Origin: Alphaproteobacteria bacterium
Lineage (GTDB): Bacteria > Pseudomonadota > Alphaproteobacteria > UBA6615
Assembly (NCBI GenBank): GCA_030831135.1
Contig: JAURLR010000140.1
Location: 1 to 12,341 of the forward strand
Reading direction: 5' to 3'
DNA: 12,341 nt
The first letter of the stretch is position 1. Every line of letters starts with the position of its first letter. Both the position numbers and the translations under genes were made by a program. Below are positions 5,724 through 12,341 of this stretch, in pieces. The notes below the pieces were generated by a model that ran no database searches, was not told where the DNA came from, and worked only from the letters and a program-made list of their open reading frames with translations.

Positions 5724-7958
5724 TCACGGATTCCTGACAACACCCGTTGCGCCAAGCTGTCGCTTGAGCGCGCGGGTGGACAGGAAAATCACGGCCAACA
5801 CAAGAACAGCACCACCAATATTGGCTGGCAGGTTCAGCGGCCAATAGGCCCCCGCCGCTCCGACAATCAGCATCGGCACCGTGAACAGGTTCAGCGGGCC
5901 TTCCGAATAGAACTGGATCAGCGCGTTCGTGGCATAGATGCCGAACAGGCCAAAGAAGCCGATCTGCATGACCTCGTACCACTCGCCCGAAATCAGCGGC
6001 GTGTAGGCAAACATCAGCGGAACAATATAAAGCCCCTTGGCGATCTTCCAGGACTGGAAGCCGGTCGCCATCGGTTTCGACCCGGCGATTCCCGCAGCCG
6101 TGAATGCCGCCAGACAGACCGGCGGGGTGACGTTGCTGTCCTGACTGAGCCAGAACACGATCAGATGCGCTGTCAGCAGGAAGGTGGTGAGCAGTGCCGG
6201 GTCCACGATAGCGGGGCGGATCACCAGCGCCAACTCGAACGGCATCGCCCCCATCAGCGCCACGGCCTGCTCACGGGTCATCCCCTCTGCCACAAGCGCG
6301 ACATGGGGACTGTCGACCAGCGCAAAAAGCGCCGCCTTGGCGGGATCGGAAATCCCCAACACAAGCTGATCGAGGATGGTGGTATCGGCAAGAATACCAG
6401 CCAGCGCGGGGGCCGTCAGGCTGGCCAGAATGATATAGGCCGCCGTCACGGGAAGCCCCATCCCGAGAATGAGCGAAGCCAGGGCAATCAGCGCAATCGC
6501 AAAAATGATGGACCCCTGCGACCACTGGGCGATCATGATCGAGATCCCATTTCCCACGCCACTGGTGACGACGGCGTTGTTCACGATACCGATCGCGACC
6601 AGAAGAATGCCGGTCATGATCGAGGTCTGGATGCCGCTGACGAGTGCTTCCGTGATTTTCGTCGGTCCCATGGATACCGGCTCGAAGGTGTCACTTCCAA
6701 CCAATTTGGCCAGAATTGTCGTGACCCAGGATACAAGGACAAGGGTCGCGATTGCCCAGGAGGCGGCAAAACTGGGCGTGACGCCTGTCATCAGGAGCCA
6801 GACCATGACCCCGAGCGGCAATACGAAGACAAGCGCGCCCGATATCAGCTTTCCGCGATTGACCACGAGATCGATCTCATTGCCGACCTGATGCTTGACC
6901 GCCTCAATGCGCACGATAAAGGCGACGGAGAGAAAATACAGCAACGCCGGTACAACCGAGACCGCGACAATCGTGCCATATGGAATAGAGGTATAGCTGG
7001 CCATCACGAAGGCCCCCGCCCCCATGATCGGAGGCATGAGCTGCCCGCCTGTGGATGCTGCGGCCTCAACGCCTGCGGCAAATCTGGCGCGAAACCCGTT
7101 TGATTTCATCAGGGGGATCGTGATCACACCGGTCGAAGCGGTATTTGCGATTGCCGAGCCGCTGATCGTTCCAGTCAGTGCGGATGAAATCACCGCCACA
7201 AACGCCGCCCCGCCACGGGTCCGGCCTGCAACGACCTTGGAGAGTTCGATAACGAAATCACCTGCTCCCGAGACAACAAGGAAGCCGCCAAAAATCATGA
7301 ACAAGGTAATACTGGACGAGGAAATCAGCGCCAGGATGCCCAGCATGCCCTCATCGTTGTACAGGGTCCGGAACAGCACATTGTCGATCGGCAAACTCGC
7401 AAAGCGGAACACGCCGGGAAGATATGCGCCCAAAAACAGAATGTAGGATAGCGCGAGAATGATCAGGATGGGGATCACCCAACCTGCAATGCGGCGCGAA
7501 AAGTCGATTGCCGAGAAGACCAGAATCAGCCCGGCTATCCAGTCCGAGACACGGAACTGGATCGGCTGGCCCGTATCAGCCAGCGAGCGTTCGTAAATTC
7601 CACTCTCTGCCGAAGCAATCCAGAGCGCTGAAGCCGCCACAATCAGCCCGTAGGCGACATCAAAAACGAGCGCCCAGTGTCTGTTTGCATATTTCCCGAA
7701 TACACTGAAAGTCACCGATGCCAGAAAGGCGAAGCCACCATAGTGGATTGCGTTCTGCCAGAAACCCGGCTCGATCAACCAGACATTGGTCAGAATGTGC
7801 CAGATGGCAAATCCGGCGGCAAACATGACGACCGCCCACCTTAGGGGATTCCAGCCCAGCCCATTCAACGAGAACAGGTACTGCCGACTGCCGCTGGGAG
7901 GCGCGAAATCATCGCCGTCCGACGACTTCACCGCTGCGGTTCCACTGACATCCTCCAT
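5724..7958 (-). CDS. TRAP transporter fused permease (DctQ-DctM, TAXI type)
   Basis: This 744-aa inner-membrane protein is a 4TM/12TM fusion of the small and large permease subunits of a tripartite ATP-independent periplasmic transporter, driven by Na+ or H+ gradients. After a polar N-terminus (1-35), hydrophobic segments of the DctQ-like part lie at about 41-62, 73-88, 95-116 and 139-180. The DctM part starts near 200 and shows the signature segments GTISGSAIANTASTG (263-277) and ASTGGQLMPPIMGAGAF (301-317). The C-terminal 100 residues add more membrane segments, as is usual for TAXI permeases. The ATG at 7958 is preceded by GGGGGG six bases upstream, a poor Shine-Dalgarno. The gene lies 79 bp after the cognate binding protein, with a strong terminator-like hairpin in between. 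Confidence 0.95.
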   Translation of the reverse strand: MEDVSGTAAVKSSDGDDFAPPSGSRQYLFSLNGLGWNPLRWAVVMFAAGFAIWHILTNVWLIEPGFWQNAIHYGGFAFLASVTFSVFGKYANRHWALVFDVAYGLIVAASALWIASAESGIYERSLADTGQPIQFRVSDWIAGLILVFSAIDFSRRIAGWVIPILIILALSYILFLGAYLPGVFRFASLPIDNVLFRTLYNDEGMLGILALISSSSITLFMIFGGFLVVSGAGDFVIELSKVVAGRTRGGAAFVAVISSALTGTISGSAIANTASTGVITIPLMKSNGFRARFAAGVEAAASTGGQLMPPIMGAGAFVMASYTSIPYGTIVAVSVVPALLYFLSVAFIVRIEAVKHQVGNEIDLVVNRGKLISGALVFVLPLGVMVWLLMTGVTPSFAASWAIATLVLVSWVTTILAKLVGSDTFEPVSMGPTKITEALVSGIQTSIMTGILLVAIGIVNNAVVTSGVGNGISIMIAQWSQGSIIFAIALIALASLILGMGLPVTAAYIILASLTAPALAGILADTTILDQLVLGISDPAKAALFALVDSPHVALVAEGMTREQAVALMGAMPFELALVIRPAIVDPALLTTFLLTAHLIVFWLSQDSNVTPPVCLAAFTAAGIAGSKPMATGFQSWKIAKGLYIVPLMFAYTPLISGEWYEVMQIGFFGLFGIYATNALIQFYSEGPLNLFTVPMLIVGAAGAYWPLNLPANIGGAVLVLAVIFLSTRALKRQLGATGVVRNP

Positions 7959-7970
7959 ATACTGCCCCCC

Positions 7971-8010
7971 AAAAGAAAAATGGGAGCGGAAGATGCTGTC
8001 TTCCGCTCCC
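7971..8010 (-). terminator. intercistronic terminator/attenuator between TAXI binding protein and permease
   Basis: On the minus strand a perfect 12-bp stem, GGGAGCGGAAGA paired with TCTTCCGCTCCC, closes a 5-nt loop. ATTTTTCTTTT follows at once, as in an intrinsic terminator. It begins 28 nt after the binding-protein stop and its T tract ends 12 nt before the permease ATG. Partial termination or 3'-end protection here would make the periplasmic protein more abundant than the permease. Confidence 0.85.
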
Positions 8011-8037
8011 GACTTTTCGAACTACACCTGCATCAGC

Positions 8038-9036
8038 CTACTGGGCCATCAGGCGCGCCGGCACTTCGAGGCCGACTTCCTTGTAGTAACGCGCAGCACC
8101 CGGGTGCAGCGGCACCGGCAGACCTGCCATGGCCTTCTCCACCGCCATCGCCTTCGTGGCCGGATGGATCGCCGACAGGAATGCGAGGTTTTCGTACATG
8201 GTCTTCGTCAGGAGATAGACATGGTTCTCATCGACATCTGCGTTCACAGCCAGGAAGTTCGGCTGCGCAATCGTTTCGATCGCCTTGTCCTGACCAGGAT
8301 AGGTACCCGCTTCAATGGTGTAGGGCACCCAGAGATTGCGACCGCCATCCATGGCCTTTGCCTCGGCCTCGGTGACATTGAGAACGGTGAACTTACCTTC
8401 ATTCGATGCCATCAACTTGGTGATAGCCCCGGTCGGCGGTCCGGACGGAATCCCCGCCGCAACGACCTGGCCGTTCGCCATGGCATCCGCAGTCGGGCCA
8501 TAGCCTGCATAGATCAGGTTGAAATCCTTCTCAATATCCAGCCCAAGACCCGACAGCAGAACCGTGTTCGATCCGATCGTGCCAGAGTTCTTCGCACCCA
8601 TCCCGGCCGTTTCGCCCTTGACGCCCATGAGGTCACTCACGGTGCCGGTCTTGACCTTGTCATTGGCCAGAACGAACTGTTCCACATTCTGCCAGAGCAT
8701 CGTGATCGAGCGGATATTCGTCTGCGGTGCGGAGACGGGCCCTGTACCGGTTGCGGCATAGGAGCCGAACAGGCCCTGCAGAATGGCGAAATCTGCGGTA
8801 CCGGCTCCCATCGCCTGCACGTTTGCGCCCGAACCGGCCGAGTTGACGGCCGACAGGCTGAACTTTTCCTTCGGCAGCAGTTTTACCTTTGTCAGCGTCG
8901 AGATCGCTGTCCCGACCGGATGGTAGGTGCCACCGGTCGAGGCTGTGCTGAGGACGTAATCGGTTGACTGTGCGTGCGCGAGGCTGGCCGAAACCGCCAG
9001 AACGGCACCGGCGGCCAATGCTGTGAACTTCTTCAT
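8038..9036 (-). CDS. TAXI family TRAP transporter solute-binding protein
   Basis: This is the periplasmic binding component of the TRAP system, 332 aa. MKK followed by a hydrophobic stretch and AHA forms a Sec signal peptide, with cleavage probable after Ala22. The mature protein opens with the TAXI hallmark LSTASTGGTYHPVGTAIS (residues 29-46). NSAGSGANVQAMGAGTADFAILQ further along is also a family landmark. Known TAXI proteins bind glutamate, glutamine or 2-oxoglutarate, but this sequence alone does not give the ligand. The ATG at 9036 is preferred because the Met-initiated signal peptide begins there and GGAGG (9048-9052) is 11 nt upstream; an upstream ATG at 9063 adds a polar nonamer. The fused permease follows on the same strand and is its partner. 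Confidence 0.95.
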   Translation of the reverse strand: MKKFTALAAGAVLAVSASLAHAQSTDYVLSTASTGGTYHPVGTAISTLTKVKLLPKEKFSLSAVNSAGSGANVQAMGAGTADFAILQGLFGSYAATGTGPVSAPQTNIRSITMLWQNVEQFVLANDKVKTGTVSDLMGVKGETAGMGAKNSGTIGSNTVLLSGLGLDIEKDFNLIYAGYGPTADAMANGQVVAAGIPSGPPTGAITKLMASNEGKFTVLNVTEAEAKAMDGGRNLWVPYTIEAGTYPGQDKAIETIAQPNFLAVNADVDENHVYLLTKTMYENLAFLSAIHPATKAMAVEKAMAGLPVPLHPGAARYYKEVGLEVPARLMAQ

Positions 9037-9276
9037 GATGATGTTTTCCTCCGTGATGGACATTGCCTGAACGGCAAATAGCTAACTGTTCTTCGGCAAT
9101 AAACATCCACGTTCCGCCCTGCGGGGCGAAACGGGATGCTTCAACTGTTTGAATTGTCTCAGAAACGGGACGGCTTGGGTATCCGTCGAAAGTTTAGATC
9201 ACATGGCCTTGACCCGGCCATGCGGAAGCCCAAAAGAACTCGACAAACGTCTCCGAACGACCTCGTCAAACTGCGG
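9037..9276. promoter_or_regulatory. intergenic region upstream of the TRAP operon, downstream of gltD
   Basis: This 240-bp gap should carry the promoter of the TRAP pair on the minus strand. It holds a near-perfect 10-bp dyad with a 4-nt loop (9110-9133). It also holds a 7-bp dyad, CATGGCC-TTGACCC-GGCCATG, at 9202-9222, and a TTGCC/GGCAA dyad at 9064-9078 close to the start codon. Neither larger hairpin is followed by a T run, so no clear gltD terminator is seen. No gene is supported in it. Confidence 0.5.
9110..9133. promoter_or_regulatory. 10-bp dyad upstream of the TAXI binding-protein gene
   Basis: CGTTCCGCCC pairs with GGGCGAAACG except for one C/A mismatch, around TGCG. It sits 74-97 bp before the ATG at 9036 and lacks a T tract on either strand. 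It could be an operator or a 5'-leader hairpin. Confidence 0.35.
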
Positions 9277-10695
9277 TTATCGCGGCAGTTCCGACGTACC
9301 CATCAGGAACGTGTCAACGGCGCGGGCGGCCTGCCGCCCTTCACGAATGGCCCAGACCACGAGTGACTGGCCACGGCGCATATCACCCGCGACGAAAACC
9401 TTATCACGAGACGTGCTGTAGGCGCGGGTATCGGCCTTCACATTGCCGCGCGCGTCCAGTTCCACACCCAATTCCGTCAGCATGCCTTCGGCAATCGGAT
9501 TGACGAAGCCCATCGCCAGAAGCACGAGGTCTGCCTTGAGTTCAAATTCGGTCCCCGGAATGGGTTGGAATTTTTCGTCAACGCGCTGACAGTTGATGTG
9601 GGTGACGTGCCCGTTCTCGCCGCCGATGCTGTTGGTGGTCACGGAAAAATCACGTTCCGCACCTTCTGCCTGACTGGAAGAGGTCCGCATCTTCAGCGGC
9701 CAATGCGGCCAACTCAGCCCCTTGTTTTCCTTTTCCGGCGGCTCGGGCATGATTTCAAGCTGGGTAACGGACAGCGCCCCCTGACGAATCGAAGTGCCGA
9801 TGCAGTCGGATCCGGTATCCCCGCCACCGATCACGATGACATGCTTCTGTACGGCCAGGATCGGCTCCACATCCCCCAGATTGCTTCCCGCAACCCGGCG
9901 ATTCTGCTGCGGCAGAAACTCCATGGCGAAGTGCACACCGTCCAGGTCCCGGCCTTCAACGGAAAGGTCGCGCGGCTTTTCGGAACCACCGCAGAGCAAC
10001 ACCGCGTCATGGCTGGCTTCCAGTTCTGCCGCACTCATATCGACGCCGATATGAACACCGCAATGAAGCGTGACGCCTTCGGCCACCATCTGCTCCAGCC
10101 GTCGGTCGATCAGATGCTTCTCCATCTTGAAATCGGGAATACCAAAACGCAGCAAACCACCCGCTGTTTCGTTCTTCTCATAGAGATGCACATCGTGGCC
10201 CACACGGGCGAGCTGCTGGGCAGCCGCCATCCCGGCCGGACCCGATCCGACAATGGCAATCTTCTTGCCTGTCCGGGTCTCCGGAATCTGCGGAGTGACC
10301 CAGCCCTCTTCCCAGGCCCGATCGACAATCGCGCATTCGATGGTCTTGATGGTAACCGGGTTGTCGTCAATGTTCAGCGTGCAGGCAGCTTCGCAAGGCG
10401 CGGGACAGATTCGACCGGTGAATTCCGGGAAGTTGTTCGTTGAATGCAGGTTGCGCGATGCTTCTTCCCAGTCCGAATTGTAGACAAGGTCATTCCAGTC
10501 CGGGATCTGATTGTTGACCGGGCAGCCGCTGTGACAGAACGGAATGCCGCAATCCATGCAACGCGCAGCCTGACGCTCCAGATCGCGCTCCTCCAGGGGA
10601 ATGACGAATTCCTCGAAGTTTCGAATACGATCACTGGCAGGCTTGTAGGTACGATCGTGCCGCTCAATCTCGATAAAACCTGTGACCTTGCCCAT
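9277..10695 (-). CDS. gltD: glutamate synthase (NADPH) small subunit
   Basis: GltD passes electrons from NADPH through FAD and iron-sulfur clusters to GltB for the synthesis of two glutamates from glutamine and 2-oxoglutarate. The 472-aa protein has the usual length. The N-terminal cluster cysteines are C46, C49, C54, C58 and C97, C101, C105. The FAD motif GSGPAG is at 149-154, the NADPH motif GGGDTG at 289-294, and the closing FAD motif [10 protein letters not shown] at 433-442. The start codon shares its A with the gltB stop (TAATG), and GGAGG at 10701-10705 inside the gltB end gives a strong ribosome site five bases away. The two subunits are thus translationally coupled. Confidence 0.98.
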   Translation of the reverse strand: MGKVTGFIEIERHDRTYKPASDRIRNFEEFVIPLEERDLERQAARCMDCGIPFCHSGCPVNNQIPDWNDLVYNSDWEEASRNLHSTNNFPEFTGRICPAPCEAACTLNIDDNPVTIKTIECAIVDRAWEEGWVTPQIPETRTGKKIAIVGSGPAGMAAAQQLARVGHDVHLYEKNETAGGLLRFGIPDFKMEKHLIDRRLEQMVAEGVTLHCGVHIGVDMSAAELEASHDAVLLCGGSEKPRDLSVEGRDLDGVHFAMEFLPQQNRRVAGSNLGDVEPILAVQKHVIVIGGGDTGSDCIGTSIRQGALSVTQLEIMPEPPEKENKGLSWPHWPLKMRTSSSQAEGAERDFSVTTNSIGGENGHVTHINCQRVDEKFQPIPGTEFELKADLVLLAMGFVNPIAEGMLTELGVELDARGNVKADTRAYSTSRDKVFVAGDMRRGQSLVVWAIREGRQAARAVDTFLMGTSELPR

Positions 10696-12341
10696 TAGTT
10701 CCTCCGCATGCCGATGTTCATTTCACCGGTTTGCTCAACCTGCATTTCCTGAAGTGCGCGCCGATATTCAACCGGCATGACCTTCACAAATTTCGGGAGA
10801 TATTCGCCCCAGTTATCGAGAATGTGCTGGCCGCGCGTTGAGGCGGTATAGCGCACATGGTTCTGGATCAACTGGAACAAACGTTCCGCATCGTTTCGGG
10901 TCATGTCCGACTGCACATCGACCATGCCGTGGGACTCGATGTCCGAGCGATGCAGTCTCTCCATCACCTCTTCTTCACCCTCAACCGGCTCGAGGTCGAC
11001 CATCGCCAGATTACAGCGGCTCTCGAATCCCCCCACTTCGTCCAGCACATAGGCAATACCGCCCGACATGCCGGCAGCAAAGTTACGCCCGGTCTCTCCG
11101 AGAACCACAACGATCCCACCGGTCATGTATTCACAACCGTGGTCCCCGGCCCCTTCGACGACCGCGATAGCGCCCGAGTTGCGGACCGCGAAGCGTTCGC
11201 CGGCGATTCCCCTGAAATAACACTCGCCGGCAATGGCGCCATAGAGCACCGTGTTGCCGACAATCATGCTCTCATCGGGATTGATGCCACTCTTGGGATC
11301 GGGCCGGACGATCAGTTTGCCGCCCGAAAGGCCCTTGCCCACATAGTCATTGGCCTCACCAACGAGATCCAGAGTCACGCCACGCGCAACCCAGGCACCA
11401 AAGCTCTGGCCCGCGACCCCCTTAAGCGTAATCCAGATACTGTCCTCGGCGAGTCCCGCATGTCCGTATTTGCGGGCGATCTCACCTGAAAGCATCGCAC
11501 CGGCCGTCCGGTCAGTGTTCCTGATCGCAAACTCGGCCTGAACCGGAGTGCCATCCTCCAGGGCCGGCTTGGCAATCTCAATGAACTTGCGATCCAGAAT
11601 GTCGTGAATCGGATGGTTCTGCGCGATCGTGTGGTGAATATCCACATGCCCAGCCTCTGCCGGCTTGTAGAACAGCTTACTGAAGTCCAGCCCCTGCGCC
11701 TTCCAGTGATCGATGGCAGCTCGTGTATCGAGCATATCGGTCTGACCGATCATTTCGTTAACCGTCCGGATCCCCATTTCGGCCATCAACCCGCGTACTT
11801 CTTCGGCGACAAAAAAGAAGAAATTGACGACATGCTCCGGCGCACCCGTGAATTTCTTGCGAAGCTGCGGGTCCTGGGTCGCGATTCCGACCGGACAGGT
11901 GTTAAGGTGACACTTACGCATCATGATGCAACCTGTTGCAATCAAAGGCGCAGTTGCAAAACCAAACTCATCAGCGCCCAGTAAGGCACCAATGACCACA
12001 TCACGTCCCGTGCGCAAACCACCATCGACCTGAACCGCGATGCGGCCCCGAAGATCGTTCATCACGAGGGTCTGCTGGGTCTCGGCCAAGCCGATTTCCC
12101 AAGGCGAACCGGCATGCTTGATAGAGGTCAGCGGTGACGCACCCGTTCCGCCTTCAAACCCGGAAATCGTCACGTGATCCGCACGTGCCTTGGAAACGCC
12201 CGCAGCAACCGTGCCCACACCGATCTCGGACACCAGCTTCACGCTAATTGCCGCAGCAGAATTCACGTTCTTCAGGTCGTAAATCAGCTGCGCAAGATCC
12301 TCGATCGAGCAGATGTCATGGTGAGGCGGAGGCGAGATCAG
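10695..12341 (-). CDS. gltB: glutamate synthase (NADPH) large subunit, C-terminal part
   Basis: The frame is open to the window edge, giving the last 548 residues of a protein that is normally about 1,500 aa. The amidotransferase and central domains are outside. The fragment opens with [22 protein letters not shown], the start of the FMN-barrel synthase core. It then shows [11 protein letters not shown] and [14 protein letters not shown] and 2-oxoglutarate site landmarks. The 3Fe-4S cysteines are in [15 protein letters not shown] (codons at 11930-11928, 11912-11910 and 11897-11895). The C-terminal part, from about 11350 downward, is the glycine-rich right-handed beta-helix typical of GltB. 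Wording is alphaproteobacterial. Methionine at 12266 is internal and is not the start. gltD overlaps its stop by one base. Confidence 0.98.
   Translation of the reverse strand: MISPPPHHDICSIEDLAQLIYDLKNVNSAAAISVKLVSEIGVGTVAAGVSKARADHVTISGFEGGTGASPLTSIKHAGSPWEIGLAETQQTLVMNDLRGRIAVQVDGGLRTGRDVVIGALLGADEFGFATAPLIATGCIMMRKCHLNTCPVGIATQDPQLRKKFTGAPEHVVNFFFFVAEEVRGLMAEMGIRTVNEMIGQTDMLDTRAAIDHWKAQGLDFSKLFYKPAEAGHVDIHHTIAQNHPIHDILDRKFIEIAKPALEDGTPVQAEFAIRNTDRTAGAMLSGEIARKYGHAGLAEDSIWITLKGVAGQSFGAWVARGVTLDLVGEANDYVGKGLSGGKLIVRPDPKSGINPDESMIVGNTVLYGAIAGECYFRGIAGERFAVRNSGAIAVVEGAGDHGCEYMTGGIVVVLGETGRNFAAGMSGGIAYVLDEVGGFESRCNLAMVDLEPVEGEEEVMERLHRSDIESHGMVDVQSDMTRNDAERLFQLIQNHVRYTASTRGQHILDNWGEYLPKFVKVMPVEYRRALQEMQVEQTGEMNIGMRRN
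10701..10705 (-). promoter_or_regulatory. ribosome binding site of gltD inside the gltB 3' end
   Basis: GGAGG on the minus strand encodes the penultimate gltB codons and lies five bases before the gltD ATG, with the stop and start overlapping by one base. This arrangement favours translational coupling and equal subunit amounts. Confidence 0.8.

Noticed and set aside
6165..7103. A 312-codon + strand open frame opposite the permease
   Set aside because: The product is full of Arg, Gly, Asp and His with no hydrophobic core, the pattern of a reverse complement of a membrane protein gene.
7786..8967. A 393-codon open frame on the + strand opposite the TRAP genes
   Set aside because: It spans the binding-protein gene, the hairpin and the permease start, all of which are clear on the other strand. 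Its translation is Arg/His-rich and has no family features. Long antisense frames are expected in GC-rich DNA.
9202..9222. CATGGCC dyad as the gltD terminator
   Set aside because: The stem is only 7 bp with a 7-nt loop, and no T run follows on the minus strand.
9565..10443. A 292-codon + strand open frame inside gltD
   Set aside because: gltD on the opposite strand carries all cofactor motifs; this frame is a shadow.
1..12341. A novel defence, mobile or biosynthetic system
   Set aside because: Every sizeable gene belongs to a familiar metabolic, transport or repair family. No transposase, integrase, toxin-antitoxin pair, repeat array or compositionally foreign stretch was seen.

Overview
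The window reads as ordinary chromosome of an alphaproteobacterium. Coding density is high, GC and third-position GC are fairly high, and the GltB and GltD wording and the MsrA tail are of the alphaproteobacterial type. Genus cannot be fixed from the sequence; a marine or soil Rhodospirillales-like organism is a guess. I see no phage, IS element, CRISPR array, tRNA or rRNA, and no frameshifted gene. Two genes run off the ends: an FMN-dependent hydroxy-acid oxidase on the left and gltB on the right.

Left part, + strand (1-3620): the 3' end of an FMN-dependent alpha-hydroxy-acid dehydrogenase-type protein, then an intact SelO protein adenylyltransferase, then a ZnT9-like CDF cation transporter. 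Convergent to these, on the - strand (3633-4656), lie two different msrA genes in tandem. They overlap by 17 nt if the downstream gene starts at a GTG. The upstream one is a textbook MsrA; the downstream one is a divergent paralogue with altered active-site residues.

Centre (4657-5708): a 164-bp divergent regulatory region separates the msrA pair from a + strand dienelactone-hydrolase family protein that has a Tat-like N-terminus.

Right part, all - strand (5724-12341): gltB (truncated by the window edge) and gltD, overlapping by 1 nt, form the NADPH-glutamate synthase. After a 240-bp gap follow the TAXI-type TRAP solute-binding protein and its fused permease. A perfect 12-bp hairpin with a T tract sits between the binding protein and the permease and probably sets their expression ratio.

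Two loose functional themes can be inferred. SelO plus the two MsrAs suggests handling of oxidative damage to proteins. A TAXI transporter beside GltBD fits uptake of glutamate or 2-oxoglutarate. No wholly new multi-gene system is evident. The points most worth checking are the divergent MsrA, the Arg-to-Asn change in the FMN enzyme, and the intercistronic terminator.
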